Positions 45,804 through 55,056 of a stretch of 64,000 nucleotides of DNA are shown here, piece by piece (positions within the stretch are counted from its first letter, which is position 1; every line of letters starts with the position of its first letter). The stretch spans positions 1 to 64,000 of the forward strand of contig JAFVXW010000001.1 in NCBI GenBank assembly GCA_017500935.1. Direction: 5' to 3'. This stretch comes from Lachnospiraceae bacterium. GTDB lineage: Bacteria > Bacillota > Clostridia > Lachnospirales > Lachnospiraceae. Below the pieces are notes generated by a model. That model did no database searches. It was not told the DNA's origin and saw only the letters and a list, made by a program, of their open reading frames with translations. A program made the position numbers and the translations under genes.

Positions 45804-45850
45804 CGTATGGACAAACAGGGGCGTTTGTTATATGTTTACAGTAGAAAGGT

Positions 45851-46711
45851 GTGGTTATTTTGAACAAAGCACTGGTATTTTCCATAGAAGAATTTTCGAC
45901 TTTTGACGGCCCCGGCATCCGGACAACGGTGTTTTTAAAAGGCTGTCCGCTGCGGTGCGAATGGTGCCATAATCCGGAGGGACAGACGCTTGACAATGAG
46001 ATTGTAAAGGCGCAGAGCGGCTGTGTTTTCTGCGGGTGCTGTATACAGGCAGGACTTGCGGCATCCGGCAAAGAAAAGCTGACCAAAGAGAGCATCACGG
46101 TATGCCCCAACAGACTGCTGCGGTTTGCAGCCAAAGAATATACGGCAGAGGAATTGGTTCAAAAGCTTTCCAAAAATTTCAGGATTTTAAATGCCGGCGG
46201 AGGCGGCGTGACCTTTTCCGGCGGCGAACCGCTTTCCTCGGGCGCTTTTTTATTGGAAATCCTTCCTCTTTTAAAGGGGAAAACGAACCGGGCGCTGCAG
46301 ACCAGCGGGTATTGCGAACCGAAGCTGTTTGAGCAGGTGCTTTCGGAAACAGATTATGTGCTCTATGACCTGAAGCTGATGGAGCCGGAAGCGCATATAC
46401 GTTATACGGGTGTTTCCAATGAGAAGATCCTGCATAATTTCAGGACACTGGTAAAAAGCAAAAAGCCCTTTGTGGTGCGCACGCCGCTGATTCCGGGAGT
46501 GACCGATACGCCCAAGAATCTGGGGGCGATCGCTGCATTTTTAAAAGAGCAGGGAGTGGGAGCTATCGACCTGCTTCCTTATAATAAGATGGCAGGCGGC
46601 AAATATGCGTCGATCGGCAGGGAGTTTCAGCCGTCCTTTGATGAAAGCATTCCAAGCCAGCCGCGCAGGGAACTTTTTGAAGAATTGGGAATAAGGGTGA
46701 ATATTTTATGA
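45851..46711 (+). CDS. Glycyl-radical enzyme activase 1 (radical SAM)
   Basis: A radical-SAM activase of about 286 residues. The SAM cluster CxxxCxxC is Cys32, Cys36 and Cys39 (CPLRCEWC), followed by HNPEG. An insertion CVFCGCCIQ...TVCPNR could bind one auxiliary 4Fe-4S cluster, but the usual second ferredoxin set is incomplete. GGVTFSGGEPL is the SAM-binding GGE motif. The start may be GTG 45851 or TTG 45860: AAAGGTG fits TTG better. The stop overlaps the start of GRE1 (ATGATGA), so it is the dedicated partner. It installs the glycyl radical. Confidence 0.9.
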   Translation: MVILNKALVFSIEEFSTFDGPGIRTTVFLKGCPLRCEWCHNPEGQTLDNEIVKAQSGCVFCGCCIQAGLAASGKEKLTKESITVCPNRLLRFAAKEYTAEELVQKLSKNFRILNAGGGGVTFSGGEPLSSGAFLLEILPLLKGKTNRALQTSGYCEPKLFEQVLSETDYVLYDLKLMEPEAHIRYTGVSNEKILHNFRTLVKSKKPFVVRTPLIPGVTDTPKNLGAIAAFLKEQGVGAIDLLPYNKMAGGKYASIGREFQPSFDESIPSQPRRELFEELGIRVNIL

Positions 46712-48732
46712 TGACAGACAGAATTGCGGAAAGACTCAAAGAACTCAAAGACGGCAGCTATAAATCCAGACGTACCGACCGCTTTGTGGATGTGACAGAG
46801 CTTGTGGCCGGCAGATCGGACATGATGAAAAATGCGCTGACCTTTCAGGCAACACTGGAAAATGAATTCCCGTATGTGCTGGAAGGTGACCGGATCGGTT
46901 TTATGCGTTTTCAGAAAAAATCTGCCACCTGGAAGGATGAAAACGGAAATTGGGTGTTCCAGCCCACACCCGGCAACAATACGCCGGATTATCCGACCAT
47001 GTTAAATAATGGTATGGATGTGCTGCGGGATACCGTGGCGCAAAAACTTGCAGCGTGCAGGGAAGAGCAGCGCGAATATTATGAGGCAGCGCTTCTGACG
47101 CTGGATGCGGCACTTGCCTTTGCTGACCGGGCAAGGGAAAGTGCAAAGGCAGCAGGCGCAATGGAGCTGTATGACTCCTTATGCCGTGTGCCCCACGGTA
47201 AGGCAGAGTCTTTGCAGGATGCCTGTGTTTTTATGAAGTTTATGATTTTTACACTGCGTTTAAACAACAATTCACATCTGACGCTGGGACGTTTTGACAA
47301 ATATATGCGCCCGTTTTACCAGATGGATCTGGCAAAAGGAAAGACCAGAGAGGAGCTTTTGGAGCTGATCGAGGAATTTTTCCTGTCCCTGAATTTTGAT
47401 ACCGATCTGTACGCAGGCGTGCAGGTGGGAGACAACGGACAGAGTCTGGTGCTGGGCGGCTGTGACGTGAATGGAAATGACAGTTTTGACGATTTTTCCC
47501 GTTTATGCATGGAAGCTTCGCTGGAGCTGAACCTGATCGATCCTAAGATCAATCTTCGTGTAAATAAAAATACTTCCGATGAGCTGCTGGAATTTGCCAC
47601 CCATATGACCAAACAGGGCATGGGATTTCCGCAGTACAGCAATGATGATATCGTCATTCCCGGTCTGATCGGCCTGGGATATCCGCCGGAGGATGCGGCT
47701 GATTATGTGGTTGCCGCCTGCTGGGAGTTTATCATTCCCGGAAAAGGCATGGAAATTCCCAATATCGCGGAAATGAATTACCCCAAGGTGATCGAGCGGG
47801 TAACGGCAAGGGATTTGACCGGCTGTGATACCTTTGAGGAACTGATGGACAAAGTCCGGGAGGAGATTCGCAGGGAATGTGACTGGCTGATGACTTGCAG
47901 CAGAATACAGCCGGTAACGCCGTCACCGTATCTTTCCGTATTTGTACAGGGCTGTATCGAGTCCGGCAAAGATGTTTCTGAGGGCGGTGCCATTTACAAC
48001 AACTTCGGACTGCATGGCGCGGGCATTGCCACTGCCGCAGATGCGCTGGCTGCAATCCGTGAAGTGATCTACCAGAACAAAGAAATTGATAAGGAAACTC
48101 TGCTGGATGCACTGGCAAAGGATTTTGAAGGCTATAATGAGCTGCGCAACCGTCTGCTGTCCTGTCCGAAAATGGGCAACAACGAGGACTGTGTGGATCT
48201 GATCGCCTGTGATCTGATGGAAACCTATTCTTCCTATTTAAACGGCAAGCCCAATAAACTGGGCGGTATTTTCCGCGCCGGAACAGGAAGCGCACATATG
48301 TATATCTACTGCGCGGAGGAAGTGGGAGCGACTGCTGACGGCCGTAAGGCAAAAGAACCTTATGGTTCCAGTTTTTCACCGTCCTTACACTGCAGACTGG
48401 AAGGCCCCTTGTCCTGCATCCAGTCTTTCACCAAGTTTGATCTGACCAAAATCATCAACGGCGGTCCTCTGACCATGGAAATTCATGACACGACCTTCCG
48501 CAACGAGGACGGCATCAAAAAGGTGGCGCAGCTTGTAAAAGCATTTTTAATGCTGGGCGGACATCAGCTGCAGTTAAATTCCGTCAACCGTGACAGACTG
48601 CTGGATGCACAGGCGCATCCTGAAAATTATAAAAACCTGATCGTGCGCGTCTGGGGATGGAGCGGCTATTTTACAGAGCTGGATAAGCCTTTCCAGGAGC
48701 ATATTATCAGACGTACGGAGTACATGATTTAG
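46708..48732 (+). CDS. Glycyl-radical enzyme 1, non-canonical, short
   Basis: A 674-residue glycyl-radical enzyme, clearly shorter than PFL, CutC or glycerol dehydratase (about 750-850). The thiyl site is AACWEFIIPG: Cys-Trp-Glu keeps the Cys-x-Glu pair of the dehydratase/lyase families. The glycyl loop is RVWGWSGYF, where most families have RVxGYS. Other anchors are NNNSHLTLGRFDKYM and QLQLNSVNRDRLLDAQ (HxQxN-like). Eliminase chemistry (dehydration or C-X cleavage) is favoured by the Glu, but the substrate is unknown. It is coupled to activase 1 and followed by a second pair. Confidence 0.85.
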   Translation: MMTDRIAERLKELKDGSYKSRRTDRFVDVTELVAGRSDMMKNALTFQATLENEFPYVLEGDRIGFMRFQKKSATWKDENGNWVFQPTPGNNTPDYPTMLNNGMDVLRDTVAQKLAACREEQREYYEAALLTLDAALAFADRARESAKAAGAMELYDSLCRVPHGKAESLQDACVFMKFMIFTLRLNNNSHLTLGRFDKYMRPFYQMDLAKGKTREELLELIEEFFLSLNFDTDLYAGVQVGDNGQSLVLGGCDVNGNDSFDDFSRLCMEASLELNLIDPKINLRVNKNTSDELLEFATHMTKQGMGFPQYSNDDIVIPGLIGLGYPPEDAADYVVAACWEFIIPGKGMEIPNIAEMNYPKVIERVTARDLTGCDTFEELMDKVREEIRRECDWLMTCSRIQPVTPSPYLSVFVQGCIESGKDVSEGGAIYNNFGLHGAGIATAADALAAIREVIYQNKEIDKETLLDALAKDFEGYNELRNRLLSCPKMGNNEDCVDLIACDLMETYSSYLNGKPNKLGGIFRAGTGSAHMYIYCAEEVGATADGRKAKEPYGSSFSPSLHCRLEGPLSCIQSFTKFDLTKIINGGPLTMEIHDTTFRNEDGIKKVAQLVKAFLMLGGHQLQLNSVNRDRLLDAQAHPENYKNLIVRVWGWSGYFTELDKPFQEHIIRRTEYMI

Positions 48733-48747
48733 GCAGAGGAGTACCAA

Positions 48748-49617
48748 ATGAAAACAGCCAATATTTTCAATATTCAGCACTTTTCGGTCCACGACGGACC
48801 GGGCGTGCGGACGGTAGTCTTTTTCAAAGGCTGCAATCTGCACTGTAAGTGGTGCCACAATCCGGAGTCCATTTTCCGGGAAAAAGAGATTCTTTTGTAC
48901 CCTGACCGCTGTATCGGCTGCGGTGCCTGTATCGAGGTATGTCCCACCGGCGCACAGCAGTTTGTGGACGGAAAGCACATCATTGATAAGACAAAATGCA
49001 TTCACTGCTTTAAATGCTGCGAGGAATGTTATGCGGATGCGTTGGTGAGCGTGGGAGAAGAAAAGGATCTCGACTATATCCTGCGCCAGATCAAGAGCAA
49101 CATCGGCTATTTTGAACAGTCCGGCGGCGGTGCCACATTCTCCGGCGGCGAATGTATGCTGCAGCAGGAGGCGTTAAAGGCACTTTTGGCAGGCTGTAAG
49201 GAAATGGGCGTGCATACCGCGGTGGACACCGCCGGCAATGTGCCCTGGGAGTATTTTGAAAACATCATTCCCTACACCGACCTGTTTTTATATGATATCA
49301 AGGCAGCAGACCCGCAGGTGCACAAAAACTGTACCGGCGTGACCAATGAGCGGATTTTGGACAATTTCCGTAAACTGGCAGAGCGCGGCTGCAATATTCT
49401 GGTGCGCATCCCCTATATTCCGGGCTGCAACGACGGCGAGCTGGAAGGCATTGCAGCATTCCTTTCAGAGTTTCCGCAGATAAAGGCAGAGCTTCTGCCG
49501 TATCACAGCATGGGCAATTCCAAATACCATGCGCTGCTTAGAGAAGAACCTTTTTCAGCCAAGGCGCCCGATAAGGCATTTGTCGCTGAATTAAAACAAA
49601 AATATAACTTTATCTAA
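48748..49617 (+). CDS. Glycyl-radical enzyme activase 2 (radical SAM, two auxiliary clusters)
   Basis: A 289-residue activase. The SAM cluster is Cys29, Cys33 and Cys36 (CNLHCKWC). Two full ferredoxin-type clusters follow: CIGCGACIEVCP and CIHCFKCCEECYA. ATFSGGECM is the SAM-binding motif. GAGGAG precedes the ATG. It differs from activase 1, which has a reduced insertion, so each pair is probably specific. It lies 15 bases after GRE1 and 20 bases before GRE2. Confidence 0.92.
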   Translation: MKTANIFNIQHFSVHDGPGVRTVVFFKGCNLHCKWCHNPESIFREKEILLYPDRCIGCGACIEVCPTGAQQFVDGKHIIDKTKCIHCFKCCEECYADALVSVGEEKDLDYILRQIKSNIGYFEQSGGGATFSGGECMLQQEALKALLAGCKEMGVHTAVDTAGNVPWEYFENIIPYTDLFLYDIKAADPQVHKNCTGVTNERILDNFRKLAERGCNILVRIPYIPGCNDGELEGIAAFLSEFPQIKAELLPYHSMGNSKYHALLREEPFSAKAPDKAFVAELKQKYNFI

Positions 49618-49637
49618 AAGAAAGGTTGGGTCAAAAC

Positions 49638-51821
49638 ATGAATACCGGTAAAGTAAATATGTCTCCCCTTTACCTGCAGCTGATCAAAAACATGCAGCAG
49701 GACAAAATTGCGGTCAACGACAAAAAGATTGAGCGTTGGGGCAATTTAAACATCGATGACCACGGATTCATCGATTTTCCGGAATTTACCTTTGAAGCAG
49801 AAGTAAACGAAGAAGGAAAAGTATTCGGCGGTGCGCTGCTGGGCAAAAACTTCCGCCGTTTCTTAAATGAAGCACCCAAATACATCAACGAAAACAGTGC
49901 ACTTGCCACCTGCTGGCCCGGAGATCTGGGTAAATTTATGCCTCTTGGTATCGCAGAAGCGGACGAGATGGTGGACGAACTGCCTATCTGGGAAAAATAC
50001 GATATCCATCAGCCCGGTTATCTGGCAATGAACCACCTTTGCCCCGACATGGAAATTGGCCTGAAGCTGGGATGGCAGGGTATTCTGGACAAGATCCGCT
50101 ATTATAAAAAGAAAAACCGTCCTGTGGATATGGATTTTTATGACGGCGAAGAACAGCTGGTAATGGGTATCATCGAATGGGTTGAGGCACATGCGAAATA
50201 CGCAGATGAACTGGCAGCAAAAGAAGAAGATCCTTTCAAAAAAGCAAATTATGAAGCAATCGCAGCTGTAAACCATGCTCTTGCAGTGCGTGCACCTGAA
50301 ACCTTCCGCGAAGCGGTACAGTTTCTGGCACATTTCCAGGCGCTTGACAGAATGTATTTTAACGGCGGCGGTCTTGGTGCATTGGACAGACTTCTGGAAG
50401 AATACTATGATGCAGACATCGAAAAAGGCATTCTGACCGAAGAAGAAGCAGTTTGGATGATCGCCAGCCTGTTTTACAATGACACACACTATGAGCAGAT
50501 CGGCGGTCTGACTGCAAAGGGCGACAGGGAAGTTACCAGCCGTGTATCCTTTGTAATTCTGGATGCAATGCATCATTTACATATTCCGATCAACCTTGCG
50601 ATACGCGTGCATGAGCCCATCGAGGGTCAGGGTGAGGCACCTGAAATCCTGTTGAAGCGTGCGGTTGAATACACACTGGAAGACGGCGCAGGCGTATGCT
50701 ATTCTCTGGAAAAAGGTATCGTGGAAGGCTTTGCAAGAAACGGTTATCCTCTGGAACTGGGCCGTATGAGATTCAAAGTAGGATGTAACTGGGTAGCACT
50801 TCCCGGTATCGAATATCCCCTGCAGGACGTAACCCGTCTGAATATGGCACAGGCACTGTACCATGCATTAAAAGATCTGGAAGCAGACAAAAATTACAGT
50901 ATGGATCATCTGTGGGAGCGTTACTGCGAACATATGGCGATCATGGTGGATTCTGTCAAGAGAGGATACGACAAGCATTATGAAAATCTGATGAAGAATC
51001 ACCCTGAACTGGTTCTGAATCTGTTCATGCACGGCACCATTGAGCGCGGTCTGGACTGCTCCAAGGGCGGCGTTGATATTTACGACCTGAACATGGACGG
51101 TATTGCGCTGGCAACCGTTGCTGACTCCTTTGCAGCCATTGAACAGCGTGTCGTAGAAGAAGGTAAGATCAGCTGGGAGCGTCTGTTTGAGCTGCTTAAC
51201 ACCAACTATGAAAACGCGGAGAGAGAACGTCTGATGTTAAAGAACATCCGCAGATTCGGTTCTCCTGAAAGCCCTGCTGAAAAATGGGCCGTAAAATGTA
51301 AAGACCTGTATGTAGCTCTGGTAACCGGTTCCAAAACACCCAAGTACCATCTGGTGACTGTTCCCGGTCTGTTCTCCCACGGCGATGTTTATGCATACGG
51401 CGAAAACCTTGCGGCAACACCCAACGGCAGATTTGCAGGCGAACCGATCTCCCATTCCACCGAGCCCGATCCCGGCTTTGCAAGAGGCGTGGATACCTTC
51501 TCTCCTGCATTAAAGGCAAACGCAGTGGCACTGACCCAGGCAGGCTATGGCAACTCCGCACCGCTGCATCTGGATATTGACACCGGTCTGATCGAAAACG
51601 AGGGCGGCGCAGATGCACTGGTAGCCCTGATCCATGCACACGAGCAGGCAGGCGGCACACTGATCAATATGAACTGCGTTTCCAAGGAAAAACTCATGGC
51701 TGCACACGAAGATCCCAAGAAATATCCTGATCTTGTAGTTCGTGTAACCGGCTATTCCGCATTCTTTGCATCCTTGTCCAAAGAATACCGCCAGCAGATC
51801 GTTGACCGTTTCCTGGCATAA
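49638..51821 (+). CDS. Glycyl-radical enzyme 2, non-canonical, Cys-Asn-Trp active site
   Basis: A 727-residue glycyl-radical enzyme. The glycyl loop is canonical: RVTGYSAFFASLS. The thiyl site is VGCNWVALPGIEYP: Cys is followed by Asn-Trp, without the Cys-x-Glu acid/base residue of dehydratases, CutC and IslA, and without the Cys-Cys of PFL. It therefore does not fit the well-known families, and its reaction may not need that base. GGGLGALDRLLEEYYDADIE and NFRRF/HLCPDMEIGL are other conserved parts. Codon use is biased as in highly expressed genes. ATG 49638 was preferred to the TTG at 49626. Confidence 0.87.
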   Translation: MNTGKVNMSPLYLQLIKNMQQDKIAVNDKKIERWGNLNIDDHGFIDFPEFTFEAEVNEEGKVFGGALLGKNFRRFLNEAPKYINENSALATCWPGDLGKFMPLGIAEADEMVDELPIWEKYDIHQPGYLAMNHLCPDMEIGLKLGWQGILDKIRYYKKKNRPVDMDFYDGEEQLVMGIIEWVEAHAKYADELAAKEEDPFKKANYEAIAAVNHALAVRAPETFREAVQFLAHFQALDRMYFNGGGLGALDRLLEEYYDADIEKGILTEEEAVWMIASLFYNDTHYEQIGGLTAKGDREVTSRVSFVILDAMHHLHIPINLAIRVHEPIEGQGEAPEILLKRAVEYTLEDGAGVCYSLEKGIVEGFARNGYPLELGRMRFKVGCNWVALPGIEYPLQDVTRLNMAQALYHALKDLEADKNYSMDHLWERYCEHMAIMVDSVKRGYDKHYENLMKNHPELVLNLFMHGTIERGLDCSKGGVDIYDLNMDGIALATVADSFAAIEQRVVEEGKISWERLFELLNTNYENAERERLMLKNIRRFGSPESPAEKWAVKCKDLYVALVTGSKTPKYHLVTVPGLFSHGDVYAYGENLAATPNGRFAGEPISHSTEPDPGFARGVDTFSPALKANAVALTQAGYGNSAPLHLDIDTGLIENEGGADALVALIHAHEQAGGTLINMNCVSKEKLMAAHEDPKKYPDLVVRVTGYSAFFASLSKEYRQQIVDRFLA

Positions 51822-51868
51822 TCACTTGTTGTCAGCGGACAGATGTGATATTCTGAAATAGAAATAAG

Positions 51869-51894
51869 GCGCGCCCGTCTGGATGCGGGCGCGC
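51869..51894 (+). terminator. GC-rich hairpin between GRE2 and the mannosidase
   Basis: GCGCGCCCG (51869-51877) pairs perfectly with CGGGCGCGC (51886-51894); TGTTTG follows. Weak U-tract, so partial termination or mRNA stabilisation is likely. Confidence 0.6.
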
Positions 51895-51915
51895 TGTTTG
51901 TATAAGGAGAGATTT

Positions 51916-54900
51916 ATGAAGATCATGAATTCTGAATGGCGCGGCAGAGTAAAACACTGGGTGCGCACCTTAAAAGAAGACCTCTATGAGCCTATCGGTG
52001 AATTTTCATGGGAAGTATTTCATACCATGGAACATTTATCACAGCAAGAAGCGCTGAAGCAGGAATTTAAGCCTGTACAGACCGGTTATACCTGGGGCAA
52101 TACCTGGGAATACGGCTGGTTTAAGAGCAGCATCACCCTGCCTGCATGTGCAGAAGGCAAGCGCATCGTGATGAATTTAAAGCCCGGCGGTGAATCCGCG
52201 CTGTTTGTAAACGGTCAGGATTTTGGTACATACCGTGCGGACTGGGTATCCGAAGCGCATCATTACTATGAAGATAATGTTCTGACCCGCTGTGCAAAAG
52301 CCGGTGAGACCTTTGACGTGCTTATGGAAACCTATGCAGGACACTACTATCCGGATGCAGGCGGCTGTGCGACCGGCCCTGTTTTACCCGGTCTTTATAA
52401 AGATCCCCTGGCAGAAGGCGCAAGACGTACGCTTGGCAAATGTACCTACGGTATCTGGAACGAGGATGCATATCAGCTGTACATGGACGTTATGACCCTT
52501 GGACTTTTGCTGGAAACGCTGGACAGCTGCACCCTTCGTGCTGCCAAAGTTGCAAAGGCACTGGAAAAATTCACCCTGATCGTGGATTTTGAACAGCCCA
52601 AAGAAGAAAGGATCAAAACCTATCAGGCTGCAAGAGAAGCCATCCGTCCCGCGATGGAAGCCAAAAACGGCTCCACAGCACCTGTTTTCTATGCGGTGGG
52701 CAATGCGCACATCGACCTTGCATGGCTGTGGCCCATGGCAGAAACACACAGAAAAACAGAGCGTACCTTTGCGGCACAGCTCCGTCTGATCGAGGAATAT
52801 CCCGAATACAAATACATCCAGTCCCAGCCTGCTGCCTATGAAATGTGCAGAAAGCATTATCCGGAACTGTTTGAAAAGATCAAAGAAGCAGTTAAAGGCG
52901 GTCAGTGGATCGCAGACGGCGCAATGTGGGTAGAACCCGATACCAATATGGCAAGCGGTGAAGCGCTGATCCGTCAGCTGGTACACGGCAAACGCTATTA
53001 TAAAGAAGAATTTGATGTGGACAGCAAGATCCTGTGGCTGCCCGACACCTTTGGCTATACTGCGGCACTGCCCCAGATCTTAAAAGGCTGCGGCGTGGAT
53101 TATCTGGTAACCCAGAAGATTTTCTGGTCCTACAATGATGGCGACCAGTTCCCGTATCATTACTTTACCTGGCGCGGCATGGACGGTTCCGAGATCGTTT
53201 CCTTCCTGCCCACCAGCTATACCTACCGCACCGATCCCAAGGAGATCAACAATGTATGGCAGAACCGTACCCAGGTTCAGGATCTGGATGCATTCCTTTT
53301 GCCTTACGGCTACGGCGACGGCGGCGGCGGCCCTGCAAGAGATTATCTGGAATTTGCAGAACGTCAGAAGGATCTGGAAGGCGGCGTAAAAGTAAAAATG
53401 GCAGGCCCTATGGAATTTTTCCAGGATATGGAAGAACAGGGCGGTCCTGCAGATACCTATGTGGGTGAACTGTATTTCTCCGCACACCGCGGTGTATACA
53501 CCTCCCAGGCAATGGTAAAGAAAAATAACCGTAAATCCGAGCTTGCACTCCGTGAAATGGAAGTTTGGAGCTCTCTGGCAATGAATGACGGCATGGAATA
53601 CGACCTGAAGCGTGCAGACGGTCTCTGGAAGGAAGTGCTTTTACACCAGTTCCACGACATTCTGCCCGGTTCCTCCATCGCTCGCGTGTATGAAGAAGCG
53701 GAAGCAGCTTACAACGGTATTTTAAGCAATGTGGAAGAAATGAAACAGGATGCGCTCGGTGCACTGATCGACCAGACCCAGAAGCAGGGCGTGACTGTTG
53801 CCAACTCCTTAAGCTTTGAAAGAACCGCTCTGGTGGAAGTACCTGAAAGCTTCAAAGACGGTGCAAAGACTCTGGACGGAACCCCTGTTGCAGTGGGCGA
53901 AGCAGACGGTGTTGTAAAAGCACTGGTGACTGTTCCCGCAGTAGGCGCGGTATCCATCGTTCCGGTATCCTCTTCTCTGGGCGCTGAATGTACAGAGGCA
54001 GCCAAAGAAGCAAAGGTTTCCGTAACCGCATGCGGCACTGACTATGTTCTGGAAAACAGCAGGGTAAAAGCAGTTGTAAATGCGCAGGGCGAAGTGATCT
54101 CCTTTATCGTGAAGGAATCCGGCAGAGAATTTGCAAACGCACCCATGAACAGATTCAAACTGTACAAGGATGTGCCCCGTCTGTTTGACGCATGGGATAT
54201 CGATTCCAACTATATTGAACAGGAAATCGAAGCAGCCTATGATATCTGCGTAGAGCCTGTCTGCGAAGGCATCGAAGGCATCCTGAAGGTGACCGGTAAG
54301 ATCAGCGAATCTACCTTCACCCAGTACATCACTCTGGCAGCAGATGCAAAGAGAATCGAATTCAAGACCGAAATCGACTGGAAAGAGCTGCATCGTCTGT
54401 TAAAGACCAGCTTCCCTGTCAATGTATACGCAGAAAACGCCATCAACCAGATGCAGTTTGGTTACGTGGAAAGACCTGTTCACCGTTCCAAAGCATATGA
54501 CAAGGATCGTTTCGAAGTATGCAACCATCATTACACAGCACTTTGCGACGGTGCTCACGGTGCGGCAGTGCTCAATGACTGCAAATACGGTATCAGCGTA
54601 AACGGCAATGCGATGGAACTGACCCTGCTGCGTGCTGCATCTTCTCCTGAAATGCGTGCAGATAACCGCGTTCATACCTTCACCTACGGCTTCACCGCAT
54701 GGGAAGGCAATTTTGCAGACTGTGATGTGGTTTGCCAGGGCTATGAACTTAACGTTGCACCTACTGTTACATGCGGCATCACGGAAAGCTTCGGCGCAGT
54801 TTCCATCGATAAGGCAAACATTATCATGGATACCATGAAGCCTGCAGAGGACGGCAGCGATGACATCGTGCTTCGTTTCTACGAGTCCAAAAAGGCAGCT

Positions 54901-55056
54901 TCCACAGCCAAGATCAGCCTGATGGTGGGCGACTGCAAGGTATACCTGTGTGACATGCTGGAAAATGTCAAAGAAGAGATCGCTGTTGAAAACGGCGTGG
55001 TGATTCTTGATTTCAATGCATTTGAAATTAAGACCGTACGCGTTGTGAGAGCATAA
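51916..55056 (+). CDS. GH38 alpha-mannosidase
   Basis: A 1046-residue enzyme of the large bacterial GH38 type that hydrolyses alpha-mannosides. The catalytic domain begins GNAHIDLAWLWPMAETHRKT (metal His about 264) and carries the nucleophile Asp376 in LWLPDTFGYTAALPQ. FHDILPGSSI is the later metal/substrate motif. An N-terminal beta domain (GYTWGNTWEYGWFKSSITLP) and C-terminal beta-sandwiches complete it. No signal peptide is present, so it acts in the cytoplasm on imported mannosides. AAGGAGA lies before the ATG. The membrane-protein gene starts on the next base. It follows the GRE locus and may supply its substrate. Confidence 0.93.
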   Translation: MKIMNSEWRGRVKHWVRTLKEDLYEPIGEFSWEVFHTMEHLSQQEALKQEFKPVQTGYTWGNTWEYGWFKSSITLPACAEGKRIVMNLKPGGESALFVNGQDFGTYRADWVSEAHHYYEDNVLTRCAKAGETFDVLMETYAGHYYPDAGGCATGPVLPGLYKDPLAEGARRTLGKCTYGIWNEDAYQLYMDVMTLGLLLETLDSCTLRAAKVAKALEKFTLIVDFEQPKEERIKTYQAAREAIRPAMEAKNGSTAPVFYAVGNAHIDLAWLWPMAETHRKTERTFAAQLRLIEEYPEYKYIQSQPAAYEMCRKHYPELFEKIKEAVKGGQWIADGAMWVEPDTNMASGEALIRQLVHGKRYYKEEFDVDSKILWLPDTFGYTAALPQILKGCGVDYLVTQKIFWSYNDGDQFPYHYFTWRGMDGSEIVSFLPTSYTYRTDPKEINNVWQNRTQVQDLDAFLLPYGYGDGGGGPARDYLEFAERQKDLEGGVKVKMAGPMEFFQDMEEQGGPADTYVGELYFSAHRGVYTSQAMVKKNNRKSELALREMEVWSSLAMNDGMEYDLKRADGLWKEVLLHQFHDILPGSSIARVYEEAEAAYNGILSNVEEMKQDALGALIDQTQKQGVTVANSLSFERTALVEVPESFKDGAKTLDGTPVAVGEADGVVKALVTVPAVGAVSIVPVSSSLGAECTEAAKEAKVSVTACGTDYVLENSRVKAVVNAQGEVISFIVKESGREFANAPMNRFKLYKDVPRLFDAWDIDSNYIEQEIEAAYDICVEPVCEGIEGILKVTGKISESTFTQYITLAADAKRIEFKTEIDWKELHRLLKTSFPVNVYAENAINQMQFGYVERPVHRSKAYDKDRFEVCNHHYTALCDGAHGAAVLNDCKYGISVNGNAMELTLLRAASSPEMRADNRVHTFTYGFTAWEGNFADCDVVCQGYELNVAPTVTCGITESFGAVSIDKANIIMDTMKPAEDGSDDIVLRFYESKKAASTAKISLMVGDCKVYLCDMLENVKEEIAVENGVVILDFNAFEIKTVRVVRA

